Positions 49,200 to 61,400 of a stretch of DNA of 64,000 nt are shown here, piece by piece. The stretch is from Paraspadella gotoi (Eukaryota; Chaetognatha), in assembly GCA_051294375.1 (NCBI GenBank), contig CM119266.1, forward strand, positions 16,672,087 through 16,736,086, read 5' to 3'. The notes under the pieces are model-generated. The model had not been told where the DNA came from, searched no databases, and worked only from the letters and a program-made list of their open reading frames with translations. A program made the position numbers and the translations under genes. Positions within the stretch are counted from its first letter, which is position 1; the number at the start of each line of letters is the position of its first letter.

Positions 49200-50570
49200 G
49201 TCTCCCCATTTTCTTCTCATTCTCCCTTCTTTCCTTCACCCTCTTCTCATTAACTGGCTAATTTTTTTTCCCCCTCTCCCCTGTCTCCCCCTTTTTCTTC
49301 TCATTCTCCCCTTCTTTTTCTTCACCCCCTTCTCATTAACTGGCTAATTTTTTCCCCCCTCTCCCCTGTCTCCCCTTTTTCTTCTCTTTCTCCCTTCTTT
49401 CCTTCACCCTCTTCTCATTAACTGGCTAATTTTTCCCCCTCTCCCCTGTCTCCCCTTTTTTCTTCTCATTCTCCCCTTCTTTTCCTTCACCCCTTCTCAT
49501 TAACTGGCTAATTTTTTCCCCCTCTCCCTGTCTCCCCATTTCTTCTCTTCTCCCCTCTTTCCTTCACCCCTTCTCATTAACTGGCTAATTTTTCCCCCCT
49601 CTCCCCTGTCTCCCCTTTTTCTTCTCTTTCTCCCCTTCTTTTCTTCACCCCTTCTCATTAACTGGCTAATTTTTTCCCCCTCTCCCCTGTCTCCCCTTTT
49701 TCTTCTCATTCTCCCCTTCTTTTCCTTCACCCCCTTCTCATTAACTGGCTAATTTTTTCCCCCTCTCCCCTGTCTCCCCTTTTCTTTCTCATTCTCCCCT
49801 TCTTTCCTTCACCCCCTTCATTAACTGGCTAATTTTTTCCCCCTCTCCCCTGTCTCCCCTTTTTCTTCTCTTTCTCCCTTTCTTTCTTCACCCCTTCTCA
49901 TTAACTGGTAATTTTTTCCCCCCTCTCCCCTGTCTCCCCTTTTTCTTTCATTCTCCCTTCTTTCCTTCACCCCTTCTCATTAACTGGCTAATTTTTTCCC
50001 CCTCTCCCCTGTCTCCCCTTTTTCTTCTCATTCTCCCCTTCTTTCCTTCACCCCCTTTCTCATTAACTGGTAATTTTTTCCCCCCTCTCCCCTGTCTCCC
50101 CTTTTTCTTCTCTTTCTCCCTTCTTTCCTTCACCCTTCTCATTAACTGGCTAATTTTTCCCCCCTCTCCCCTGTCTCCCTTTTTCTTCTCTTTCTCCCCT
50201 TCTTTCTTCACCCCTTCCTCATTAACTGGCTAATTTTTTCCCCCCTCTCCCCTGTCTCCCCTTTTTCTTCTCATTTCTCCCCTTCTTTCCTTCACCCCTT
50301 CTCATTAACTGGCTAATTTTTTCCCCCTCTCCCCTGTCTCCCTTTTTCTTCTCATTTCCCCTTCTTTTCTTCACCCCTTTCTCATTAACTGGATAATTTT
50401 TCCCCCCTCTCCCCTGTCTCCCTTTTTCTTCTCATTTCTCCCTTCTTTCTTCACCCCTTCTCATTAACTGGCTAATTTTTTCCCCCCTGCCTCCCCTGTT
50501 CCCCTTTTTTCTTCTCATTCTCCCCTTCTTTCCTTCACCCTCTTCTCATTAACTGGCTAATTTTTTTTTC
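49200..50570 (+). repeat. ~81-bp C/T-rich minisatellite, 17 units
   Basis: The only non-pyrimidine box, TTCTCATTAACTGGCTAATT, recurs at about 49251, 49337, 49419, 49501, 49578, 49659, 49742, 49822, 49902, 49981, 50064, 50142, 50223, 50305, 50385, 50464 and 50550. The mean period is 81 bp. Between boxes lie CCCCCTCTCCCCTGTCTCCC and pyrimidine runs. Units differ mainly in homopolymer lengths. Confidence 0.97.
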
Positions 50571-51069
50571 TCCTCCGAGACCGAAAAAAAATTGGAGAGA
50601 TAAAAGTGGATTTATAACTGAAAGCATTTCGGTTTTTTTTTTTTTACTGAGAAGGCGATGGCGTTGGCTGTTGCGATGAATGCGTAAAATGCCAAAAGGG
50701 CTCATTATGCAACATGGATCAGGCAACAATGGGTATTACAACATCAGCACAACGGATATTTTCTATTTACGTTCTTTTATTTTCTATCTAATTCCTATTT
50801 ACAACTTACCCTTTTTTTCTTTTTCTAAAAATATTGCCCACCTCGCTATCTACCCTCTTTCAAGATCCCAAGTAGACGATGTATCGAGCAAGGAGACATG
50901 GCTAAAATCCCTTTGCAGAAACATGATTGTTAAATCTAAACATTTGACGATTTGACAATGAACATCAATAACAATTGTTAAAGCATCCCGAAGTCGGTAT
51001 CGCCGTTTTAACAATGTCAGAAAGAATTTAAACTAAAAAGGTTGGCAAATTTAAAACGACGAAGATGGG

Positions 51070-51102
<33 letters not shown>

Positions 51103-53345
51103 AAGTCCGTCTCCTCTCAAAACCAATCGACGTCAGCGAAAAATGGTTCATGTTCACGATAAATTTGAAAAAAAATATATCTGTTGCTCAATTCCTTAAA
51201 ACGAAATTTTTTTTCTGACTGAATTCGAATGGTCTCTCTGTGTGTGTACTTGTATGAGTTTCAATGTGTTTGTGTGAAAGTGAGAGAGAGATAGAGATAG
51301 AGATAGAGAGAGAGACAGAGAGAGAGAGAAAGAGCGAGCTTGTTAGAGTTTGAGAGTTGAAAATAAAAATCAGGAAAAAATTTTTTATATCCAAAATGAA
51401 AATATTTTCCATCCGAATACATTTCTTGAATGGTTGAATAAGAAAACTTGACGACAATTTGGAAGGAAAAGTCGTCGAGAAATAAAGCTGAAGCCAAAAT
51501 CGAGTCTCGCCATTTTTCGTCATTTCGCCATTTTTTTTTGCCATTTCGCCATTTCTTAAGATTCGTCGACTTTGGATTTCCAAGTGAACTAAGTCTGAAG
51601 AAAAAATGGCGCCAGAACTTGTCAGTTCGCCCGACCATGAAGCCTACGAATTGCGACTTTACGTTTTGAGGATACACATTTTATGGTAGAGATGTTTGGG
51701 AGACGTTTTATAGTATGATAGCGCCCTTCTAAATTTCTTTTAAGAACTGAGAACTCACAACTTCGAAAAGGAAAACCTTGTTTTTGTGGGGAGAGTGAAT
51801 TCATTTTTCCGTCCACTAAATTCCAATATTGGCAATAAATGAGCTATGAATAATACAAACATATTGTTGTTGTTGTTGCTGGCAGGGAAAAATAGAAAAA
51901 AAAAACAAGAACGGTGATTTCAATGTGTTGCGCCGCAGACTTTATTTTCACGTGTATTTGTTCAATTATATGACATCACATGACTAAAAAACTTTTTTAG
52001 TCCTTATGACATGCACGACATCAAAATTCTGTCCTTTATTCCATATAGTTTTAGGATTTCCTGAAGGCGGCGCTAGCAGTCCCTTATATTTGAGGTTTTT
52101 TCCTGTCTTTACAAATGTGCAACCAACTATAGAAGAATTTTATGCATTTTTAACGTAAGTGGGACAGACCGATGGACAGACAGACAGACCGACCGAAAAG
52201 TGACTTATAGAGTTGCGAGTACTCGCGGCACAACTAATAAAAAAAAGGAGGGAGAGAGAGAAAGAGAGAGAGAGAGAAAGAGTTATTGATAATCTTCATT
52301 ATCTCTGGCTCTGTGAGTTCGTCCCCTAAAATAACAACGATAAACTTTTTGAAAGTGACCGATTAGAAGAAGATATTATTTTGGTGATTTCATCATTTTT
52401 TTTGTGAGAATGCGTTTGATGACATCGGCTTTTCTTTTCTTTCTCCACGTCCGTTTCGTTGATGCGGTGTGAACTAAGAAGCACAAGTTATAAGGCAACC
52501 CTATTGTCGTCATGGAAACGTTTCGACCGAAGGAGATTTAGAGCCAATGCATTTTTTTTTCCTTCCTCTTTCCCTATCGTTCTCGTTCTTGCGCTCACTC
52601 GCGCTCCTTCCTTCCTCTAAATATTTATGTATCGTTTCGACAATATCACGTTCCTTCCCTATTCGTTCACGGAAAACGTGCCAAAAAAGCAGAAAATAGA
52701 AACAAGCATTCGTTTCTTAGGCAAGAAAAGAAAAAAAGTAGTTATACTTTAAAAAAAAAATATGTTTAAACAAAATTCAATCCGTCACAAAAATTTCGCA
52801 GAAAAACAGAATATAGTTTTATTGAATTTGAAGTGAAATTTTGAGAGCAAAGACAAAGGAAAAAAATTGGATTCGAGGAAGGAATAAAGATATAATGCAA
52901 ATAATTAAAAAATTGTGATAAAGAAATGCATAGGCCATATGGAGATTGAGAGCCGAGAGAAGCCAGCGGCAGAGCCAGAGAGCGAAAGGAAGATTTAAAT
53001 CCGGTTAAAAAAAGGAGAAAACTGTGCTGAGCTTGCAAACCTCTTCCAAAATCATTATTTTTTTCGGCCCGAGAGTCATTAAGAAAAGGAGATAGGTGTC
53101 GGTCGGGCGTCGGTTGGGTGTCGAAAAGGCGTCCGTGGGCCATTTTGCTGAAGAAAGAAAGATAGGAGCTAAAGAAGAAAAAGAGTGTTTGGACTGCTTT
53201 GTAGTTTGGATCAAGAATTACCTTTACAGAGGCAAATGAATAAATATAACTTTTAATCAAGAATACAGACAGTGAAATCATAAAATTCAGAATAGAGAAA
53301 GAAGACCATGGATTGAAATTAAAATAAAAACTAAATTAAATTATA
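50571..53345. other. No defended gene; one transposon-like end
   Basis: Mostly AT-rich sequence with a TCGCCATTT-type short repeat near 51510-51560 and a transposon-like motif near 52160-52210. A minus-strand ATG in good context (gcaaaATGG, about 53145) opens a frame starting MAHGRLFDTQPTPD, but it turns hydrophobic and low-complexity and is not called. Confidence 0.4.
51072..51103 (+). repeat. (GAC)n microsatellite
   Basis: About ten GAC triplets. Other GAC/GTC runs occur near 7640, 8480, 24390, 24840, 26530, 43860 and 62180. Confidence 0.9.
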
Positions 53346-53351
53346 TTTATT
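53346..53351 (-). promoter_or_regulatory. Candidate polyadenylation signal of the ferlin
   Basis: An AATAAA hexamer on the minus strand starts about 20 nt after the ferlin stop codon. The position is close to the stop but possible. Other AT-rich variants follow, so the 3' end is not fixed by sequence alone. Confidence 0.4.
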
Positions 53352-53370
53352 AAATAAACATTTCAATGAC

Positions 53371-56300
53371 TCAACCAAACATTGCATTAACAGTTGCCCC
53401 AGGGACATTGTATATAAACAAAAAGATTAGCAAACCAATGAGGCCAATCACCAGCAGCCCGAGGATGACTTTTTTAAATCTACGCAAAAACACGAACCAG
53501 AAAGACTTTAAGGGCATCAAAAACCAAGAGTAGGACGTTTCAGGCCGAATAGGTTTGTCCAAGGGTTCCGGCGCTTCTCTCTCCAGTCCAACGGGCTTTT
53601 CCTCGGCCTCGGCAAGTTCAACAAGATGAAATTCGGCCTCCAGCTTTCCCGTCACTGACGTCGTCAGTTCTCCAGTTTCCTCATTCTCCTTCTGCTGTAT
53701 GCAAGGCCACCAGCCTTTCGCCCTTTTAACCTTGAAAAGATTGAGGAACTTTACCTTGGTACCCTCGACTGTATCCAGCACACATTCGACAGCACTCTTT
53801 GCCGGTCGTGGCATTTTCTTCAGGTTCATGATGAGGGAACCGATGAAGTCGTCGCCTAACAAGTCGAGGTCCCAGACTTGGAGGTTAAGACGGGCTGGGA
53901 ATTTGAACTCAGTTTCATCGAGGTCAAAAAGTGAGGCTTTCTTACGGACGACGATCCTTTCTTCAGCAACAAAGTAGTCAAATTGAAACTTGAACCTCCA
54001 GTTAAAGTTTCCCTCACCAGTAAGGGACATGTAGTGGACATCGGTTGATTGTGGCTTATCGTCAAGAACCCAGCCTTTAACATAAATATCAGCGGATTTT
54101 TGGCCTGTTAAAAAGTTGTAATCTGTCAATTCTACATCTTCAGTATTCCATATTATGCATCTCAGCTCATAAGTTTTTGGCTGTCTTGGCTGCACGTCAA
54201 CTGGATCTGGAACAGCTCTGTCCATGGGAAATACATCAAACCACATTTCAACTCGCCCCTGTTCGATCCCCGGTTTAGTAGGTAGATACAAGGCACGGCT
54301 TTCTACATATTCGGGCACTAGTTCAAAACCGCCAAGTTTCTTGTTTTTCCACTTTAACAGAACTTCTAACGCTAGGCATTCTTTAATTGTGGCAAAGCTT
54401 ACTTTATTTTCCTCATCATCAAAATTATATTTATCTTGGTCAAGTTTTACTGCGCCAAACCCATTTATCTTGATTGAATTAAGTTCATAAACAGGTTGTT
54501 CCAAGTTAGCATCTTTGCACAGTTTTGAAAGGATCTTGGTTGGCATGGTTGAGTCACGCCATTGGTTGTACCCATTTCTGTCAAACTTCTGTGAAATTCC
54601 ACAGTAGGCGCGGTGACGACTATAGTAGCGTTTTTCAAGGTCAACTTTGGTCTCACCAATTAAATCATTGGAGCCAATAGCATCCCAGTCATAGATTTGC
54701 ACTGTGAGCAAACTTTCTTGTGGGAACATTGCCTCCATCACAAAACACTTTCCAAAAATTGGATTCAAACTCTTTGCCACATAATTGGCTTTTGCAGAAT
54801 CATCACTAATGTTACCCAATTTAACACTTGGGTAAGGATCTGCCTTTCCAGATATATCTGCTGGATGAAGGTTGCTGGCTTTTAAAATGTACGCAAAGAC
54901 TTTAACTTTTTTTTGATCATTTATAGGAATTCCTCGGCTCGGACGCAGAACCATTGGACCAAATCTATTTCGAATCTCTTCATTGTCTTCCCATAACTGG
55001 AATGAGTCATAATCAGTAGGATCGATAATCCACTCGGGTAATTTGTATAGCTTAAAGTTTCCTTTGAATTTTCCACAAAATCGATTATCTGAGCTATTTT
55101 CATCTTGATTAGCTTTTCCTCGATATAGTTCAAAGGTTCGCAAAACATCATCAAAATTGGAAAATTCTGGCTGCTTTTCTAGCTCTCCAGGATAAATTTT
55201 AATTTTACATATTTTACTATCCTCCTCTTGCTTCGATATTGTGCTATAATTGTCATCATCCTCTTTTGCAAAAGCTTTATTTACAAATGCATACTTATTG
55301 GCTACTTCCTCTTTAGTTTTGCTCAGCATGGTCAAAGCAGTATTTTTCAAATTTTTACTGCCTTTAGTATCTGTAATTGTGCTAAGCGGTAGTGATTGAA
55401 TTGATTGCCGCGACTTGCGCCGAGCTGACATTCTTCTGAAAGATTCTTCTCTAGCCAAATATGGAGCTTCCGCATTTGGATTGAATTTATTGTGTTCTTC
55501 CTCCAATAAAGCTATTTTCAGTTCATTTTCTTCATTTTCAATTTCTTCATTTGGCAAGCTGACATCGTCAATAACGCCGTCATCCAAATTGTACAAAGTT
55601 TCATAATACTTTGACCACCAATCCAGGTCTTCAGTTCCATCCTCGATTGTCTCTTCTAGTTGCTCATTTTTTCTACGAGACATTTCTGTCTCGTCAGGAA
55701 CTTCAAATGGTTCAATATCTTCTGTTTCATCTTCAGCATCCAGCAATATGTCTTCCGAAACACTATTGATGTCTCCTAATTCCCATGAACTTTTCAGACT
55801 AAGCCATCTGGCTTTAGCTGTTTCCAATTCACTATTAGACAATTCTTCTTCAAGCTGAATATGAAAAAGTCCGACGGACTGGACAATGTGCGTTCCCACA
55901 AGATCATACCTGCCAAAGGTTTTTTGATCAACGCATTTTATTGTTAAGGGTGGACAAAACGCAGTGTCATCTGGTAGTGGAACATCTAAATAAGTGATGA
56001 AATCAAGATGATTAAAATTGGGATTTTTGACCATGTCATAAATAGATTCAGAATGAATAACCTCTCCTGCACACTCAACTATTATCATTGGTCTTCTAAC
56101 ATTTGAAATAAATCCCATTTTTACATCTCGAATTCCCCAAAATAAAATTTCCAATCTGTGCCAAGATGTACATGGCCGAATAGTACTTGGAAGGGGTAGT
56201 TTTTTTTCTTTTTGTATGTTAGTAATTGGTGGAAAAAATTCTAATGCTGGAAGTTGGTTTACTTTAAGTTCGTCTTCAACGTAGCTTGGAGCAAGCTGAA

Positions 56301-58606
56301 ATAATTCAAAAACTGCCAGAAGATCACCACCAGGTGATTCTCCTCGTCTGATAGGATACCATTGCAATTTTGGTGGAAACACAGGCGGGGAATAAGGTTC
56401 GTTGTAACCCTTGACAAAAGGCTGACAAATTACTCGCCCAAGAAAATCATTAGTTCCAACTTCGTCATGATCAAAGATCTCAATAACAATCGCTGGTGGG
56501 TTTTGTTTCATTGACTCTATTGTACCATACATAGTTAAGTTCTGGAATATGAGAAGTTGATCCCAAATAGGATTGAGGTTTTTGTAATCTATATCTGTTT
56601 TCTGCGTTGCATTTGCAAAACAAACCCAACAGTATGGATCAGAAAGCCCCGATTCATCCATCCCTAATAAATTTCGAGCTTGGTAGAGATGAGCCCTTAG
56701 TTCATAAGTATTCAACACTTCATAGTCAACATATAAAGGAGGATTTGCGGACTGCTTTAATTGTGCATCAAATATTTGGTCTGTTTCTTGATAACCCTGA
56801 GGTAAACCTGCCAAGAAATGTGTTTTGTGCCTTCTCAAACCTAGCCATAAATAGATTTGAATTCTAGCATGTATTGACCAACCTCCTTGCCCAATGCCTT
56901 GAACTCCTGGAAGTCTCAAAAAGTAAGTATGTACTTGGCCACACTTTGGTCCACATTCAAGCGGGTTTATAGAAAAAATTATATCTCTCGCGGGAATACG
57001 CACATAGGCGGCCCGTTCTCCACTTGCTAACATCCAAATAAATATGTCTGGTAAATCGTCCTGAGGCTCGGTGACAATACTGTTTAATTTTTGATAAAAC
57101 TGCGTTATTGACTTTCTTTTTTCCAGAAAATTTACCGGCTTTACAGTTACTTTCAACGTTCTTGCCATTGTCGCCACATATTCGAGCTCTTTCTTTATGA
57201 ACTCTCGTCTGTTTTTGTCTAAGGGACTCCTTCCTCGAGACTGTTTAAGATTTGAGCTTATAATATTGGCGGCTTTGCTACAGTCAGTACCTATGTCATC
57301 TAACATTCTGACTAATTTTTTAGTCACCCTCTCCAGAAATATTGATTTCGTTTTCGATATCTGCATCTGTCTACCTTCCTCGGTCAAATCGTCATTGTAA
57401 ATCTTAAGCTTCTTTACAACCGAAGTCAACATGTTTTGGACGTACATTCTGGCTCTTTGATCTTCCCAGTGGCTTCTAATGTAGACGCATGGTTTTTTTT
57501 CTTCCCAAGGTACGGAATAGTAAGACTTGTCAGTCGTCACGGTCCTACTTCTTGGAGTCAGGCTTTCCCAGGAATCTTTAGCCTCTCTTTCTAATCCAGA
57601 TTGAGAATCCTCATTTTCACTGTCTTGGCTCTTTGTTTCTTCCTCATCAGCCTCAGAATCTGTCATAGTGACCTGTAGGGCTTTGCCTTCAGCCACCGCT
57701 GATGGATTGTAACCATCGACATTGTTACCAGCATTGCCGACGCTCATTTCAAAGGCAATCGCTTTTCCAGCGTGACTTTTGTGAATCATGGAAGCGTCGA
57801 AGAAGCAGCCAAAGAGGAAAAACTCGTCGAGGATTCCAACTTGCCTCTCAGGAGCATGTCGACACGGCTCCCTCTCTACATTGACACCATCATGGTCCAT
57901 TGAGTCACAGACATCGACTTTGACTTGGATCAAGATTCGTCCGCGATAGCTGACACCATCGCCATAGCCATAATTTAAGTAGAGGTTCTCATCCTCTGAA
58001 ACCGAGAAGGTTCGCGACGAGCCGTACAAGTTTATGTAGGTTGGGCCAAAGGTTGGCAGCCAGCCATTGTATTGATTGTTCATAATGGTCTCGAGAGTGA
58101 GGTAGTGCGTCCCGATGCACTCTTCTGTTCCGACATTATCATAATCAAACAGTTGGAACTTAATTCGTCGACAGAGGGATGGAAATAACTCGGTAAACAC
58201 GATTTGTTCGTTCCATTCTGGAGTGTAAGTGTTTTTCTTGATTGTAGTTCTTTTACTAATACCCGCAAAGGAGACTTCCACAAAAGGATCGACTAAGTCT
58301 TTTGCCTCTCCCGAAAAAACTTTCTTGAATCCCTCGACGACTCCCTGGTCCATCTGCGGCAGACCATCTGCCTTGAAGATCCTCACAATGTACTTGGCCA
58401 TGTCCTGGGTGGGAGACGCGAATAGTCCTTCAGGCATTAACAGATTGCTCTCTATCACATCCCCTCCGTCAACTGGTTTGACTAGAGAATCGGGAGGAGC
58501 AGACTGGATCCCAAAACCGCTTAACTGTATGTCGATTTTCATGAACCCAGAAGGTCCCGAGTTCAAATCCGTCGGGCAGTGCAGCATGATCCACTTTTGA
58601 AAATAT
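53371..58606 (-). CDS. OTOF: Ferlin exon 8: 5.2-kb uninterrupted 3' coding exon (C2C to membrane anchor)
   Basis: This exon encodes residues 456-2200 without an intron. The acceptor (tttatcag) falls before YFQKWIMLHC, matching the FxKW motif that opens the Fer region in vertebrate ferlins. C2D keeps five loop aspartates (D1106, D1112, D1168, D1170, D1176), C2E keeps five (D1706, D1712, D1762, D1764, D1770) and C2F has D1951, D1962, D2035, D2037 and D2041/2042, so these three domains look competent for calcium. The C2E stretch HPADISGKADPY and the C-terminal YNVPG are close to otoferlin. A long acidic then basic linker lies at about 1395-1580. A hydrophobic segment beginning VILGLLVIGLIGLLIFLFIY with only about a dozen residues after it is the tail anchor. 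Vertebrate ferlin genes split this region into dozens of exons, so the intron-free state is notable. Confidence 0.92.
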
Positions 58607-58682
58607 CTGATAAAAAATCGAAAAAATAGACTGTAATATTTAGAGAAAAAGAAGGAAAACAGAAAGAAAGAAATATAGAAAG

Positions 58683-58745
<63 letters not shown>

Positions 58746-61400
58746 CCTTTCTTCCCCTGAAACGAAAAATATAAACCTAACGACTTGAGGAAAACGTAAA
58801 CATTCGCCCTGAAGAAAAAAAAGGTTTTTTTTGTATCTTTTTCTTTTATCGAGTTTTTTTCTTTCTTGACAGGCTACGAAGTATTCCTCCCCCTTTTTCT
58901 CTATCTCTCAATATCACTCTCTCACTGTCTCTCTTTGTCTTTATCTCTCTCTCTGTCCCTAAAAAAAATTCACTTTTTACCGGTGACCATTGGCGTGGTA
59001 GACGGTCCCAATGTCGATCTTACACGTGCCCACAACCATGGGCGGTTTGAAAGGATTTTTGGGTTTGTGGACGACTCCTATGGTGACGACCCTATCCAAG
59101 ACAGAGCCAAAGGGCATGACGAGATCAAAGGTGAAGAACTCATTGAAGTAGGGCTGGTTGGTTCCCATCTGCTTCATCGTCGTCTTCTTGATTGGGCCGA
59201 GCTGGACAAAGGCAATGGGGTTAATGTTGGTGCCACGGAGGTGACGGCACTCGATCACGGCGAGGCTAAGTTGGTAAGGGTGCCGCTTGAGCGGCGACCC
59301 TTCCGTGATGGTCATGTCTTTTCCGGCGTCGACCATCCGGCCGCCGATTCCTCCGATTCCGCCGATAAGATCGATCTCGGGTCTTCCGTCGCCGGCGGCA
59401 CCCTCGAGTCGAGAATCGAGCGAGCGACCCTCGAGGTCGGCGTCGCCGTCGCCCTCGGCGTTCTCGGGAATCATCAAGGAGGAGGTGACGAACTGGCTGA
59501 AGTCACGATCGGTCAGAGCCTTTTTCTGCTGTCTGAAAGGGGAGGAAAATACAATTATATATTATATTGGTTGTACCGATTTCATAATTTGAAATACGTA
59601 TACGAATGATAGAGGCCTTAAACCACCAAAGCCTGTCCAAAGTCAGGGGCAAGAGATATTATTTATTAAATGAATGGATAATTTTTTTATATTGGTTGTA
59701 CCAATTTCATAAACTTACCTAAACACTTTTTTTCTCAGATGCTCACCTTTTAGTGAAGACCAGTGCGTCGTCTTCCGCGGAACGGAAGAGGATTCTCGTC
59801 GTGTCACTCTCATCTCTTCCTCCTCTTCTTCCTCTGTCAGTCCTCGGGAAGGAGCTCTTCCTCCTTTTCTCTTTTCTCCCGAGGCCGAGTTTTCGGGCGA
59901 TCGTGCCGACCCCGCCGCCGATTCCTCCACCCTTGGCGATTTTGGTGTTCGCCTGATGTCATGTATTAATTTACTGATTAGGCTTATGAAATATTGCTGT
60001 CCTTTGCAACATCAGCACTGACCCCTCAAGATAACGTGCACAGATTTAAGCACGATTCTGATCTGTTCTTCGAGAATTATAGAAAGTTGAAAATAAAAAA
60101 AAAATTAAAAAATAATAATAATAAAAATACAAATATAGAATTTGTAATAAATAATTTTAATAAAATAATAAAATCTAAATCTTAAAATAGTGAAACAAGA
60201 TAATCACATTTTTTTTTTCGATTTGAGCTTTCGATTATCTCCAATTGACTTGGACCTGAATCAATGTATCCTCTTCGTCGAACGCGTCCGAGATTTCGTC
60301 ATCTTCCAAGGCGCGTCGGTGATCGGCCATCGCCATGGCAACGGGGTCTGGGGTAACCCCGCTCGCGTCATCGATCTCGTCCTCTGAATCGGATTCTTCA
60401 AAAAGAGCGGCGGTCGTGCCCTGCCTTGAGTTCGAGGGGGTGATCAGAGTGTATCAAACATGTGTACTTTGAAATTCTAAAAAGAGTCGAATCCATATTT
60501 TAAACTCACTGATTTTGTTTTTTCCAATCATCGAACTTTCCTTCCGGCGAAATGTAGTTCACAATGAAGGTGAGTTTTGCCGGAATCATGTTGTGTTGGG
60601 CATCTTGAAAATTCTCCGTCATTTTCATGTATCTAAAAATTAAAAATTTTAAAAATTATTATTCTCGAATTTCAACGCTCGGTATTTTCAAAAAAGACAA
60701 ATTATGTACGTTGTAAATTGTACAATGCACGTACTAGTTTCGTGAAAAGACTTCATTTTTTTTGCTAAACAATTTCGAACGAACCCATCGATCATGAGCC
60801 GCTGAAGGAACATACTGAACAGCGCCACCGTCCTTTTACCAGAAAATCTTCTTTCCTGAATGATTTCGATGCTGAGAACTTCTTCCTAAAATGTTGTTGT
60901 TGCCACGTTTAAAAGAATGATTCTATTCATATATTCAATTTATCAACAGTTAAACTTTCTCGATGCCATCGACCGTGACACTGTCCTAGTTTTGTATCAT
61001 CACCTGATCCAACGCTCTGGCTATGGGCCATTGAAATTCTTCATCTATAACGATCACAGTTCTGAAATGTGACGAAAAATAGCATGAGCCTGGGATATAT
61101 AATATGTACGTCACTAATGCAATGCATACTTTCTTAAAAATAAATAGCAATATGCGTTTAGATTCGAAAATATTATTGTTTCACTAAAATTCGCTTTACA
61201 AATTAAAGAAACAGAAATAAATAAAAATTTGGCGGTGCTCACTTGGTGGCCTGAGAGGGTCCCTCTGCGACGGGCTGTTGGATGATGTTGGTGAAGAGTT
61301 TGGAGTGATGGGGAAAATCGCGAAACTTGACGCGGGCAAAACAACTGCCTTTAGAAACGTCAAGTTCCTGGATTTTTACCAGCTTTAGAAACAGCGCCAT
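53371..61400 (-). CDS. OTOF: Otoferlin-type ferlin, complete 8-exon gene model (2,200 aa)
   Basis: Ferlins are tail-anchored multi-C2 proteins that bind calcium, phospholipids and SNAREs in vesicle fusion; otoferlin does this in secretory cells such as vertebrate hair cells. Reading the minus strand I place coding exons at 61400-61243, 61061-61004, 60885-60785, 60632-60510, 60424-60256, 59952-59747, 59532-58981 and 58606-53371. Every junction is GT-AG and the total is 6,603 nt, exactly 2,201 codons including the stop. The start MALFLKLVKIQEL matches the otoferlin N-terminus (MALLIHLK...), which supports this ATG. Domains: C2A 1-145, C2B about 355-455, Fer region after it, C2C about 526-652, FerA/FerB about 830-1040, C2D about 1088-1210, a C2-like segment about 1273-1367, C2E about 1688-1807, C2F about 1934-2082, membrane helix about 2167-2189. 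Human otoferlin is about 2,000 aa, so the linkers here are longer. The least certain junction is the exon-5 donor (60256 or 60250; both keep frame). Confidence 0.9.
58685..58743 (+). repeat. (GA)n microsatellite in ferlin intron 7
   Basis: About 58 bp of GA inside the 374-bp intron between exons 7 and 8. On the coding strand it reads as a (CT)n pyrimidine tract upstream of the exon 8 acceptor. Confidence 0.95.
58981..59532 (-). CDS. OTOF: Ferlin exon 7: C2B domain exon
   Basis: The acceptor lies in a good pyrimidine tract (ttcctcccctttcag) and the donor reads CACCG|gtaaaa. The exon starts and ends with split codons that fit its neighbours: AG|A gives Arg272 and CG|A gives Arg456. Residues 355-455 form C2B, recognisable by YQLSLAVIECRHLRGTNI, NEFFTFDL and the closing IGTVYHANG, which matches the VGTVY motif that ends C2B in otoferlin. 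A glycine-rich stretch (IGGIGGIGG) and an acidic segment lie before the domain, a linker that varies freely in the family. Translation would stop two codons past the donor, so splicing here is required. Confidence 0.85.
59611..59713 (+). repeat. Interspersed repeat family A, copy 3, inside ferlin intron 6
   Basis: CCAAAGTCAGGGGCAAGAGA, TTATTTATTAAATGAATGG and the terminal TTGGTTGTACCAATTTCATAA match the other copies. A second TTGGTTGTACCGATTTCATAA lies about 125 bp upstream near 59569, so the insertion may be bounded by this motif. It occupies part of the intron between ferlin exons 7 and 6, antisense to the gene. Confidence 0.65.
59747..61400 (-). CDS. OTOF: Ferlin exons 1-6: C2A domain and C2A-C2B linker
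   Basis: Exon 1 (61400-61243) starts MALFLKLVKI. Exon 2 (61061-61004) has EEFQWPI, matching the FRWPV/FEWPV motif of otoferlin C2A. Exon 3 (60885-60785) has EEVLSIEIIQERRFSGKR, exon 4 (60632-60510) ends C2A with PAKLTFIVNYISPEG, exon 5 (60424-60256) is acidic linker (ESDSEDEIDD) and exon 6 (59952-59747) is a basic Gly/Arg linker ending DDALVFTKR. Introns are 181, 118, 152, 85, 303 and 214 bp with donors gtgagc, gtgatg, gttcgt, gtgagt, gtccaa and gtgagc. Exons 1-4 are well supported by family similarity; exons 5 and 6 rest on open frame, phase and composition. In exon 6 another frame is also open (59930-59715), but only the chosen frame joins exon 7. Confidence 0.75.

Noticed and set aside
49500-50211. 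Lys/Arg/Glu-rich minus-strand frames in the 81-bp minisatellite
   Set aside because: Periodic translations of the repeat unit.
52766-53281. 171-codon minus-strand frame downstream of the ferlin
   Set aside because: Only MAHGRLFDTQPTPD and a few following residues look protein-like; the rest is low-complexity and hydrophobic, with no splice support.
58229-58600. 123-codon plus-strand frame opposite the ferlin
   Set aside because: It is a shadow of the ferlin coding strand, as are the other plus-strand frames within 53.4-58.6 kb.
59715-59930. Minus-strand frame with a Glu run overlapping ferlin exon 6
   Set aside because: It cannot join exon 7 in frame; the alternative frame ending DDALVFTKR does.
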